This document shows, in pieces, positions 18,186 to 27,680 of a DNA stretch of 64,000 bases. Both the position numbers and the translations under genes were made by a program. The notes under the pieces were generated by a model. The model did not search any database and had not been told where the DNA came from. It was given only the letters and a program-made list of their open reading frames with translations. This DNA is from Clostridia bacterium (GTDB lineage Bacteria > Bacillota > Clostridia > Christensenellales > Aristaeellaceae): NCBI GenBank assembly GCA_017431005.1, contig JAFRLY010000044.1, forward strand, positions 79,354-143,353. Direction: 5' to 3'. Position 1 is the first letter of the stretch. Every line of letters starts with the position of its first letter.

Positions 18186-19130
18186 TTATCCCTTCACACC
18201 GCCAAGCACCATGCCCTTTTCCAGCTTTTTGATGAAGAAGGGCAGCGCAATGAGAATGGGCACCGTGGAGATGACGATGGCCGCGTACTGGATGAGATAC
18301 CGGGTGTAGTCCGGATTCTGGGTTTTCAGGAAATCCATGCCGCTGGAGGTCAGCTGCTTGACCCACAGCTGCAGGGGCCATTTGCTTTTGTCGGTGGGCA
18401 CATAAATGCTGGCTTCAAACCAGCTGTTCCATTTCATGATGGCGGTATTGATGGCGGTTACCGTCACCATGCCCTTGGCCTGGGGCAGAATGACCTGGAA
18501 GATCGTGGACAAATGGCCGGCGCCGTCAATGGCAGCCGCTTCATAATAGGATTTATCCACCGAGAGGAAGGAGTTCATTACCAGCAGCATGAACATGGCG
18601 TTGGTGGCGCCGGGAATGATCAGCGCCAGGCGGGTGCCGGTCATGCCCAGCTTCCGGATCACCATGTAGGTGGGGATCATGCCGCCGTTGAACATGGTGG
18701 TGAAAATCACGATCAGTGTCATGACGCTGCGCAGCTTTGTCTCACGGCTCAGCACATAGCCGCCCACCACGTTCATCACCAGGCCCAGCGCCGTGCCGCC
18801 CGCCACATAAAGCAGCGTGTTCGCATAGCCCAGCATGACGGACGGATCCTGAAAGATGTAAGCGTAACCGCCGAAATTGAATTTTCCGCCCACCGGCGTT
18901 AAAACGGTGCCGCTGTGCGCCATCAGCTGCTGGCCGTCGGAGAAGGAGCTCATCAGTACGTGCCACAGCGGGATCAGGCAGATCAGCGCCACGAGGGTCA
19001 GCACGATGATGATCAGGATATCGCCGATGGTGCCCGCCACGCCGGGATGTTCGACCATGGAAAGGGTCGTCTGCTCCGCCAGCCGCGCGCGCTTTCTTTC
19101 TTCCATTTTTTCTTTGAAAGAGCTTGCCAT
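18186..19130 (-). CDS. Carbohydrate ABC transporter permease, YtcP/LplC type
   Basis: This 314-residue inner-membrane permease has six predicted membrane segments, the first near residues 36-58. The cytoplasmic coupling motif is YYEAAAIDGAGHLSTIFQVI, with the EAA-G pattern that docks an ATPase. The tail IKKLEKGMVLGGVKG is typical of the YtcP/LplC subfamily. It is 17 bp downstream of the first permease gene and 71 bp upstream of the binding protein gene. No ATPase gene is present in the locus, so a shared MsmX-like ATPase elsewhere probably energises it. Confidence 0.93.
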   Translation of the reverse strand: MASSFKEKMEERKRARLAEQTTLSMVEHPGVAGTIGDILIIIVLTLVALICLIPLWHVLMSSFSDGQQLMAHSGTVLTPVGGKFNFGGYAYIFQDPSVMLGYANTLLYVAGGTALGLVMNVVGGYVLSRETKLRSVMTLIVIFTTMFNGGMIPTYMVIRKLGMTGTRLALIIPGATNAMFMLLVMNSFLSVDKSYYEAAAIDGAGHLSTIFQVILPQAKGMVTVTAINTAIMKWNSWFEASIYVPTDKSKWPLQLWVKQLTSSGMDFLKTQNPDYTRYLIQYAAIVISTVPILIALPFFIKKLEKGMVLGGVKG

Positions 19131-19147
19131 TTCCGTCTCCTCCTTTC

Positions 19148-20098
19148 TCAGAACAGCGAATACTCAGAGAATTTTCTCGTGAGCGCGTTGGATGACAGAA
19201 GAAGCGTCGTGCCCAGAACGGACTGGAACAGCGAGGATGCTGTGGACACGCCGTAATCGATCTTGTTGCCGAAGGCCATGCGGTAGGTGTAGGTATACAG
19301 CACATCCGACGTTTCATAGGTCTTGGGCATGTACAGCAGCAGCACCCGGTCGAAGCCCACCATGAACATGGTTCCCACGGCCATGGTTAACTGGATGATG
19401 CACAGATTCTTGATGGAGGGGAGAATAATGTGCCACACCCGCTGGAAACGGTTCGCGCCGTCCAGCGCGGCCGCCTCCTTGATTTCCCCGGATACGTTGG
19501 AGATGGCGGTGGTATAGATGATGGAGCCGTAACCAAAGCTTACCCAGATGCCCATGAACACATAGATCAGCCAGAACACCGGGATGTTGGAATTGGCCAG
19601 CCAGTTCTGCTTTTCCGCGCCGAAGAAGCAGAGCAATTGAGTGACGGCGCCGTTCATGCCCACAAACTCGGTCACCAGGGCGCAAACCACCACTGCGGAG
19701 ACGAAGTTCGGCATGTAGGACATGATCTGCGTGACGCGCTTGAAGCGTTTCGGCTTGCATTCCGAGAACAGGATTGCCAGAATGATCGGCGGCAGGAAGC
19801 CCAGGATCAGCGAAAGAACAGCCATGCAGGTGGTGTTCCTGAAGGCGTTCAGGAACATATCGCCGGTAAAGAGCTTCTGGAAATTTGCCCAGCCTACCCA
19901 TTTGCTGGCGAACAGCCCTTTGTTGACCTTGTAATCCTCAAAGGCCATCATCACGCCCGCCATTGGGATGTAGTTGAAGATGATGAAATACACCAGGATC
20001 GGCAAGTAGAGCAGGTATACCAGGCCATTCTTCTGGAAATCCTTTTTCCATGTGACTCCCTTTGGCCTGTAGCCGGTGATTGCGTTCTGTTTTGCCAT
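19148..20098 (-). CDS. Carbohydrate ABC transporter permease, LplB type
   Basis: This 316-residue permease is the first gene of the leftward glycoside locus. I start it at the ATG at 20098 because AGAAGGAG precedes it and the family begins with a short cytoplasmic tail before the first membrane segment (LVYLLYLPILVYFIIFNYIP). The longer in-frame start at 20161 lacks a good ribosome binding site and overlaps the repeat element. The coupling motif reads IKEAAALDGANRFQRVWHII. It pairs with the YtcP-type permease that follows 17 bp later to form the membrane channel of a sugar importer. Confidence 0.93.
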   Translation of the reverse strand: MAKQNAITGYRPKGVTWKKDFQKNGLVYLLYLPILVYFIIFNYIPMAGVMMAFEDYKVNKGLFASKWVGWANFQKLFTGDMFLNAFRNTTCMAVLSLILGFLPPIILAILFSECKPKRFKRVTQIMSYMPNFVSAVVVCALVTEFVGMNGAVTQLLCFFGAEKQNWLANSNIPVFWLIYVFMGIWVSFGYGSIIYTTAISNVSGEIKEAAALDGANRFQRVWHIILPSIKNLCIIQLTMAVGTMFMVGFDRVLLLYMPKTYETSDVLYTYTYRMAFGNKIDYGVSTASSLFQSVLGTTLLLSSNALTRKFSEYSLF

Positions 20099-20160
20099 AT
20101 GTACTCCTTCTGTTACGGGAATATCCCGGAATTCCAGGTCCCATTTTTCCACTGCGTTCA

Positions 20161-20198
20161 ACGAATGATTCTTTTTATACTGACGAATGATTTTTTCT
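20161..20198 (-). promoter_or_regulatory. 22-bp-spaced direct repeat, likely AraC-type operator
   Basis: ACGAATGATT occurs at 20161-20170 and again at 20183-20192, each followed by a T-rich stretch. The 22-bp period puts both copies on one DNA face, as for AraC-family half-sites. It lies 60-100 bp before the lplB-type gene and between it and the divergent AraC gene. An AT-rich stretch with TATATT/TATAAG on the minus strand (about 20195-20215) could supply a -10 element, but I see no clear -35. Confidence 0.5.
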
Positions 20199-20331
20199 TA
20201 TAAATAATATAGCCCATTCCACATGAAAAGTGCTATCAATTATTTGTGTTTTCTGATAAAATTTATATACGCATCATTAAGCTGATTCAGGCGTCAGGGG
20301 CTGCCCGCCCCGGCAAACGGGCTGTGAGACG

Positions 20332-21520
20332 ATGAATATCAAAGATCGTGTTGAATTCATGAGCGGTATGCTGCTTTCATCCCAGCAGCTGTATTCCTGG
20401 TCGCTGGACCTGGATTTTCATGTGCTTCGGACCAACTGTCCGGATGATGTTTTTTTTATGCGGGCTTTTGCAGACGGGCGATGCCATTCCGGTGATCCGG
20501 CAGCATTTTCTGAGCGAAAAAGGGCCTGTCCTCTGTGCGAACCGGATCGGAATCGGCTGGATCGCCCAGCTGTACGAAAACGTTTATTACCTTTTGGGGC
20601 CTTTCCTGACCATGGACGTCAATGAACAGCATTTTCAGATCATTTGCCGCAATGCCGGTATTTCCCCGCAGATGACCGCAGCGGTCCTGTCCCGTCTCGG
20701 GTCGATCCCGGTACTGCATATTCACGGCGCACACCGCTACTGCGCCATGCTGTACTACTGTCTTCTCGGAACTGCCCTGGCCGAAGATGAAATCACAATC
20801 CATTATGACGCCCAGGATATCCCCGCCGAAGAATCCTGGACAGAAAGGGACTGGCACGGCTCCTGGAACATGGAAAAGAAAATGATGGCGGCCATCCGGG
20901 CCGGTGATTACAACGCCTACCGGAAAGCGGTCCGGGGCATGGGCGCCACACGCATCGGGAATCTGGTGTACGGCGACCCGCTCCGGCAGGCCAAGAATCT
21001 CTGCATCGTCTATATCACCATCATCAGCCGCTGCGCCATCGAGGCCGGTGTTTCCCCCGAAGGCAGCTACCGGCTGTCGGATCATTTCATCCGGCGCGCT
21101 GAAGCCTGCCGCTTCGTCACGGAGGTGAACCGGCTGCAGGATGAGATTACCGACGCCTATTTCAGTCGGATCCGTCTGGCAAAGTCGTTCAGCGGCATGT
21201 CCCGTGCCGTCCACTATGTTTCGGATTACGTGGAAAATCATATTGGGGAAAAGATCAGTCTGGAGAATATTGCCAGAGGCGCAGGCTACTCCGGCTACTA
21301 TCTGAGCCGGAAATTCCGGCAGGAAACAGGAAAAAGCCTGACCGGCTACATTCAGGAACGTAAGATCGAGTACGCAAAAAGAAAGCTCATCGAAAGTCCC
21401 GCATCCATTGCGGACCTTTCGGAAGAGCTTTCCTTCTCTTCTCCCAGCTATTTCTCAGCCGTTTTCCGCAGATTCACCGGGCAGTCCCCGGCGGAATATA
21501 AAGCGGGCGGGAAGAAATAG
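20332..21520 (+). CDS. AraC-family transcriptional regulator, frameshifted in a T8 tract
   Basis: The gene starts at ATG 20332 (MNIKDRVEFMSGMLL) and its frame breaks at eight T (20450-20457). Removing one T joins the first 40 codons to the long frame that runs to 21520. This gives an approximately 396-residue protein. The C-terminal 100 residues carry two helix-turn-helix motifs (ISLENIARGAGYSGYYLSRKF and IADLSEELSFSSPSYFSAVF), the AraC DNA-binding domain. The N-terminal part is a ligand or signalling domain I cannot classify. It is transcribed away from the glycoside locus and is its likely activator. The ribosome binding site is weak. Slippage on the T8 tract or a sequencing error could explain the break. 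Confidence 0.8.
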
Positions 21521-21535
21521 TTTACCGGGAACCGT

Positions 21536-22096
21536 TCAGGTACCGGAATTGTTGATCAGAATCTCCGCATATTTCCCGATTTTCTCCGCGATTTCCTCGG
21601 GGCTTTCTCCGTTGTCGGAAAGCAGCCAATATTCGATCAGCGCCCCGGAGCCTCCGGTAATATAGGAAAAGAGGCGGATCTGCTCATTTACATCCGCGCC
21701 GGGGATGGATGTATGCAGCTGCTCAAAGCAGACGGTGAACAGCTTCTGCAGATACCTGTTGATTCCGTCTTCTCCGAAGGCGTTGGACATGAGCATGGAG
21801 AAGAACGCGCGATCCTTCTGAAAAACACGGAGAACGCCGGCAAACACTTCCGTATAGCTTTGGCCGTTCTCATTGGCTATCATCTCACGAATCCGCTCGA
21901 TCCCCTGATCCATCATCTTTTCCGCCAGATCATATACATCCGGATAATAGCGGTAAAAGGTCCCACGGTTGATTTCCGCGAGCTTGCATATATCGCTGAC
22001 TGTCACCCTGGAGAGCTTCTTTTTTTCCCGGATCAGCGTTAAAAACGCGTTTTCGATGACCGATTGGGTATATCTTGACCGTGGATCAGTTTTCAT
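21536..22096 (-). CDS. TetR/AcrR-family regulator
   Basis: This 186-residue protein has an N-terminal helix-turn-helix (VTVSDICKLAEINRGTFYRYYPDVYDL, split here by the recognition helix NRGTFYRYY) and an all-helical ligand domain. The C-terminal part resembles the TetR subgroup with a DhaS-like fold. It is convergent with the AraC gene (15 bp between stops). It is divergent from the small gene and MATE exporter gene at 22285-23990, which it may repress. The effector is unknown. Confidence 0.88.
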   Translation of the reverse strand: MKTDPRSRYTQSVIENAFLTLIREKKKLSRVTVSDICKLAEINRGTFYRYYPDVYDLAEKMMDQGIERIREMIANENGQSYTEVFAGVLRVFQKDRAFFSMLMSNAFGEDGINRYLQKLFTVCFEQLHTSIPGADVNEQIRLFSYITGGSGALIEYWLLSDNGESPEEIAEKIGKYAEILINNSGT

Positions 22097-22284
22097 TCTT
22101 CTGTGCCCTTTCTGAACAGTTTTTCATCATGTGTCGTTTTCTGCAGCAGTTTGATCAAAGCTGATGATGGACGCCGCCTTTCCCGCAGATTATAATTCAA
22201 ACCGTAAGCAAGAGCAACGGCTGCTTACAAAAAAGACAGTTGTTGATTCGGACTTATCCGGAAGAATATAAGGAGGATTTGACC

Positions 22285-22575
22285 ATGCTGAATGTAAATC
22301 TGTTTACCGAAGAAGAAAAGAAAATGATCTGCCGTTTCCATATGAAAAACGAAAAGGCCCTGGTGAAGGATATCACCCGGATGCTTCCCTGCCTGCCGGC
22401 AGAGGAGCTGGAGACGGCGCTCACCGTTATCGGAAAGCTGCAGGGCGCTTCGGATGAAAGCAAGCGCAAAAAGACCGCCGGCAATGCGGCTGAACGCATT
22501 CTTTCCCGCCTGACTGCGATCCGGGGCTACAGCCTTCTGGGCGTGAGCTCTCAGGTCCGCTGCTTCGCGGTATAA
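22285..22575 (+). CDS. Small TTRAP-like protein of unknown function
   Basis: This 96-residue protein starts at ATG 22285, seven bases after AAGGAGG. The pattern FTEEEKKMICRFHMKNEKAL, then MLPCLPAEELE and a KL-x(4)-D ending, resembles the short transposon-transfer-assisting (TTRAP, PF14203-like) proteins seen on conjugative elements of gut Firmicutes. No other element genes are present here. The last 20 residues look less conserved. It is 71 bp upstream of the MATE gene and is probably cotranscribed with it. The family call is tentative. Confidence 0.5.
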   Translation: MLNVNLFTEEEKKMICRFHMKNEKALVKDITRMLPCLPAEELETALTVIGKLQGASDESKRKKTAGNAAERILSRLTAIRGYSLLGVSSQVRCFAV

Positions 22576-22646
22576 GCTTCAAAGCGGAGGATACGCCTGC
22601 GGAAGGATTTTCCCGTTCGAACATGGACTGATAAGGAAACAAAAAC

Positions 22647-23990
22647 ATGAAAAACGAAGAAAAACTGCGGAGTGCGTCGGTTCCAAAGCTCATTCTCTCC
22701 CTGTCGCTTCCGATGGTTCTCGTCATGCTGGTCAATGTGCTGTATAACATGGCGGATGTGTTCTTCATGGGCCGCACAGGAAACACCATGGCGGTCGCCG
22801 GCGTTTCCCTGACGGGCCCGGTTTTTTCGGGAATCTCTGCCTTCAACACCCTGATCGGCTTCGGCGGCTGCACCGCCGTATCCATCGCCCTGGGAAAGGG
22901 TGACCGTGATATTGTCCGGAAATACACTTCCTTTGTCACCTATGCCGCCCTGGCGCTGGGCGTTGTACTGGCTGTGCTGCTTCTTTCGTTCTCGGAGGGG
23001 CTGCTGACGATCCTTGGAACCAATGAAGAGACAAGACAGCATGCGAAAGACTATCTGTCGATCCTGGCGCTTGGTGCGCCGTTCATGCTGACAGCGGGCG
23101 CGCTTGGCAATACCATCCGGGCGGACGGGGAAAGCAGGATTCCGATGCTGGTCGCACTGCTGACAAACGGACTGAACATCGCTCTGGACGCTCTTTTTAT
23201 CCTCCGGCTGGGCTGGGGTGCGAAGGGCGCAGCAGCTGCGACGGTGATTTCCAATGCTGTCAACTTTATCATCGTCCTGATCATTGCGGCAGGAAAGTCC
23301 TCCTTTTCCCTCTCCCCGAAGGATTTCACCCTGCGCCGTCAGGTCTCCGTGAATGTTCTGTCCCTGGGTGTTCCCATGGCGGCGGGTACGCTTTTAATGA
23401 GCATCGCCCACATTTTCTCCAACCGGCTTATGGTGCAGTACGGCAATCTGGCCGTCGCCGCCGGCAGCGCCGCGGGAAAAGTCAGCATGCTGATCCCCAT
23501 GATCATTATGGGTATCTGCATGGGTGTCCAGCCCGCGATGTCCTATGCTTACGGCATGCAGAACCGGGAAAGGCTGCATCGGATCGCACTGGGCACCGGC
23601 TTGTCCGCGCTTCTGTTCGGCGCGTTTCTTTCAGTATTTTCCGTGGTTTTCCGATCACAGCTCATTACGTTTTTTCTGCCGGATCCCGAAGTGCTGGAGC
23701 TGGGAAAACGGATGATCATTGGCCATGTGGTTTCGGTGCCGGTTTATGCGGTTTACCAGATGTGCTCATGCTATCTGCAGTCTGTCGGCAGTGTCAGAAA
23801 AGCCACGCTTACCTCGCTTCTGCGGCAGGGCATCGTATTTATTCCCGTGGTCTACACGATGAACGCGTTGTTCCAACTGAACGGAATGATCTTTTCCTCC
23901 GCCGTAGTGGACGTCATTTCCGCCGCCATCGCTCTGTTTCTCTGCTTCCGGGCTTCCGCTTCAATGGCGGGCGAGCCAATAAACCAGTGA
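22647..23990 (+). CDS. MATE-family multidrug/cation antiporter
   Basis: This 447-residue inner-membrane protein has 12 hydrophobic segments in two similar halves. Typical MATE motifs are present: SLPMVLVMLVNVLYNMADVF at the start of the first bundle and GVPMAAGTLLMSIAHIFSNR at the start of the second. It would export drugs or metabolites using a sodium or proton gradient. The start ATG follows AAGGAAAC. The divergent TetR gene upstream makes it a probable target of that regulator. A terminator follows at 24058-24097. Confidence 0.93.
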   Translation: MKNEEKLRSASVPKLILSLSLPMVLVMLVNVLYNMADVFFMGRTGNTMAVAGVSLTGPVFSGISAFNTLIGFGGCTAVSIALGKGDRDIVRKYTSFVTYAALALGVVLAVLLLSFSEGLLTILGTNEETRQHAKDYLSILALGAPFMLTAGALGNTIRADGESRIPMLVALLTNGLNIALDALFILRLGWGAKGAAAATVISNAVNFIIVLIIAAGKSSFSLSPKDFTLRRQVSVNVLSLGVPMAAGTLLMSIAHIFSNRLMVQYGNLAVAAGSAAGKVSMLIPMIIMGICMGVQPAMSYAYGMQNRERLHRIALGTGLSALLFGAFLSVFSVVFRSQLITFFLPDPEVLELGKRMIIGHVVSVPVYAVYQMCSCYLQSVGSVRKATLTSLLRQGIVFIPVVYTMNALFQLNGMIFSSAVVDVISAAIALFLCFRASASMAGEPINQ

Positions 23991-24057
23991 CGGCCATAAC
24001 ATGAAAATATTGTGTCCGGAATAAATAGACCCGAAATTGGCCGCCGGAGAAAATCAA

Positions 24058-24097
24058 AACCCGGATCCCGTTGAAAAATATGGGGATCTGGGTTTTT
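24058..24097 (+). terminator. Terminator downstream of the MATE gene
   Basis: AACCCGGATCCC (24058-24069) pairs with GGGATCTGGGTT (24083-24094) through one G-T wobble. TTTTT follows at 24093-24097. The loop is about 13 bases. It ends the rightward MATE transcript. Confidence 0.7.
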
Positions 24098-24411
24098 GGC
24101 TGTCATTATCCGTAACCTCAATAGTCGCGACTCCACACAGGGGAGTAAGGAATCGCACGCGCACCGCGGGCGCAAGCGCCTCACGCACCGCGCGCGGAAG
24201 CGCTCCTTTTCGGTTGAGAATCTGACCCATTTCTGACCCAATAATTCCATATATCGCTGACTTGCTTTGCACACGCAATAATACAAAGCAGGACGCTCTG
24301 TATTCTTCCTTTTCCGGTTGATTGAATCTCAAATTCGGGATAATAGCAGCAAGCAGGGCAAATGTATCACATTTTGCATAGCGGCAAGCAATGCAAAGTT
24401 AATACATTTTG

Positions 24412-24441
24412 CAAAAAGCTTGTTGAGGGCTCCGCCCTCAA
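24412..24441 (-). terminator. Terminator downstream of the second solo ATPase gene
   Basis: A perfect 8-bp stem with a 3-base loop (TTGAGGGC-GGA-GCCCTCAA, 24423-24441 read leftward) is followed by CAAGCTTTTTGC. It lies 12 bp after the ATPase stop codon. Confidence 0.65.
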
Positions 24442-24476
24442 TTCCCCAAAACCTCACGATTCTTCACTTTGGGGAA
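24442..24476. repeat. Inverted repeat TTCCCCAAA/TTTGGGGAA straddling the ATPase stop codon
   Basis: TTCCCCAAA at 24442-24450 and its exact complement at 24468-24476 are 17 bp apart and span the stop codon at 24454-24456. The right arm is inside the coding region. The same TTGGGGAA core forms the larger palindrome upstream of the gene (25709-25755). Confidence 0.55.
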
Positions 24477-25671
24477 CAGCGTCTGCCAGCCAGTCGGCAG
24501 CGTCCATGATCCGGATGCCCTCGTGCTGCCAGGCAGGCTGGTAGATCCGGGCGATCAGCAGTTTGGGCCAGGCATCGCGGATCCTCAGCAGCGGGTCAAT
24601 CTCCCGCCGGAAGGTGTCAGGGGATGAAATGTCGTTGGCCACCTGGATATACAGCCTTTCTCCCTGGCGAATGGCCACAAAGTCGATTTCCTTCTGATAC
24701 AGGACACCCACATACACCTCATAACCCCGCCGAAGCAGTTCCACGGCGACGATGTTCTCCAGCACCCGGCCGTAGTCCATATTCTTTGTGCCGAGCCGGG
24801 CGAAGCGGAAACTGTGATCCGTCAGATAGTACTTGTCCTCTGACCGGAGGTATCGCTTTCCCCGGATGTCATAACGGCGGATGCGGCAGAACGCAAAGGC
24901 CTTGCACAGCGCGTCGATGTACTTTCCGATGGTTTTGTGATCGGCCTTCTTTTTTCCGGAGGCCAGTGTGTCGGCGATGGTGCGGACGGACGTCACATTG
25001 CCGATGTTGTCCATCAGGAAGTCGATCAGTTCATGGAGCAGCGGCTCGTTCCGGAGATGATACTTGGTCATGATGTCCCGGACGATCAGCGCGTTCAGGA
25101 CTTCCGTGTTGATGTAGCGGTATTTCTGAGCCTCGTTCCTGTACAGATAGGACCCGGCCATGCCGCCTTCGCGGATGTAGCTGCCCAGGCTTCCGTACAG
25201 GTTTTCGGCCGGATAATAGGCGAGGTATTCGCTGAAGGAGAAGGGGAAGACATGCACCTCATAGGTCCTTCCCACAAAGAGCGTGGCCAGGTCGCTGCTC
25301 TGCAGGAAGGCGTTTGAACCGGTCACCCAGATGTCATATTTCTCCTTCGCGTGCAGGCTGTTGATGGCCTTTTCGAAGGAAGGACACATCTGTACCTCAT
25401 CGATCAACACATAATTGTTCTTCCCCGGCTGATACCGCCCTTCGATATACTGCTCCAGCGCGTGGTACTCCAGCAGGCCCTCAAACTCCGTCAGGTTGAA
25501 GTTGATATGGATGATGTTTGCGCCGGCATCCGCCTGTTTCAGCCGCCCCGAAAACGCTTCCATCAGTTTTGATTTGCCCGACCGCCTGACACCGGTGATG
25601 ACTTTGATGTCCGGCGTCAGCGCAAGCGAAGCCATTTCCTCAAGATACGCAGAGCGAACGATCAGTTTCAA
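24454..25671 (-). CDS. Solo AAA ATPase with DUF4143 domain
   Basis: This 405-residue protein starts at a TTG at 25671. That codon sits six bases after GGAGAGGAGGG, and it gives the family-typical beginning KLIVRSAYLEEM. The P-loop is GVRRSGKSKL near residue 28, Walker B is YVLIDEVQMCP near residue 95 and the sensor is WVTGSNAFLQS. A C-terminal DUF4143 nuclease-like region (RVLENIVAVELLRRGYEVYVG then KEIDFVAIRQG) follows. Members of this family are common orphan ATPases of gut bacteria, without a known role. It has no operon partner and is flanked by GGGGAA inverted repeats on both sides. Confidence 0.88.
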   Translation of the reverse strand: MKLIVRSAYLEEMASLALTPDIKVITGVRRSGKSKLMEAFSGRLKQADAGANIIHINFNLTEFEGLLEYHALEQYIEGRYQPGKNNYVLIDEVQMCPSFEKAINSLHAKEKYDIWVTGSNAFLQSSDLATLFVGRTYEVHVFPFSFSEYLAYYPAENLYGSLGSYIREGGMAGSYLYRNEAQKYRYINTEVLNALIVRDIMTKYHLRNEPLLHELIDFLMDNIGNVTSVRTIADTLASGKKKADHKTIGKYIDALCKAFAFCRIRRYDIRGKRYLRSEDKYYLTDHSFRFARLGTKNMDYGRVLENIVAVELLRRGYEVYVGVLYQKEIDFVAIRQGERLYIQVANDISSPDTFRREIDPLLRIRDAWPKLLIARIYQPAWQHEGIRIMDAADWLADAVPQSEES

Positions 25672-25708
25672 AGCGCAGCCCTCCTCTCCGGATGGCTTCA
25701 TTATATAA

Positions 25709-25755
25709 CGGCTATTCCCCAAAATCAAGAAAGCATTGAAATTGGGGAATAGCCG
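25709..25755 (-). promoter_or_regulatory. 14-bp perfect inverted repeat upstream of the ATPase gene
   Basis: CGGCTATTCCCCAA (25709-25722) and its exact complement (25742-25755) are separated by 19 bp, a centre-to-centre distance of 33 bp or about three helical turns. It lies 38 bp before the TTG start, overlapping the expected promoter. It is a probable operator, because the GGGGAA core recurs at the end of the gene. Confidence 0.55.
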
Positions 25756-26089
25756 CTGTTCATATCGTTTTGTATCTGTTGGAAAGGTGGAATTTTGTTG
25801 CCAAAGGGGTTGCCGCCCGTGGGGGGCTGACCGCCCTGAATCCATTGTTTCATGCGGGTTTCAGCTGTTCGGATACAACCTCGTTGAGCGTCAGATTGCC
25901 AAAAAATGACAATTTCATTGGCCGCGTTTCCTGAATCACACCTCAGACCACCGGCTTCAAGGCACGCAAGGATATATCGTATATCCTATGTTCTCTTCGC
26001 AAAAAAGCCCCATGCAGTGCACAGGGCATATGTCGCTCAACGAATTTGTAATTTAGATGCTAAAGAGGTTTGTTACTGGACATCAGTCT
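25756..26089. other. Gap between the ATPase gene and guaA
   Basis: No gene is apparent. It holds the guaA terminator at 26001-26026 and a short hairpin GGATATA-TCG-TATATCC at about 25970-25986. The rest shows nothing I can assign. Confidence 0.4.
26001..26026 (-). terminator. Terminator downstream of guaA
   Basis: Read leftward, GCCCTGTGCA pairs with TGCATGGGGC, and six T follow (26001-26006). It is 64 bp after the guaA stop codon. Confidence 0.6.
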
Positions 26090-27628
<1,539 letters not shown>

Positions 27629-27680
27629 GGATATGTGTTCCTCCGTATTTCCCCCACGGCGCGGCGGATTCTTCCGCCGT

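Larger units (their letters stand above)
23991..24453. other. Gap with two terminators and short repeats, no confident gene
   Basis: Terminators for the flanking genes lie at 24058-24097 (rightward) and 24412-24441 (leftward). Between them, 24155-24205 contains two imperfect copies of a GC-rich unit around CGCACCGCG...AAGCGC. At 24365-24415 ACATTTTGCA occurs twice, with an inverted ATGCAAAG copy. A 92-codon minus-strand frame exists, but it has no recognisable motif. Confidence 0.4.

Noticed and set aside
24054-24332. A 92-codon minus-strand frame in the gap after the MATE gene
   Set aside because: It overlaps the MATE terminator and a GC-rich repeat, and has no ribosome binding site or family resemblance.
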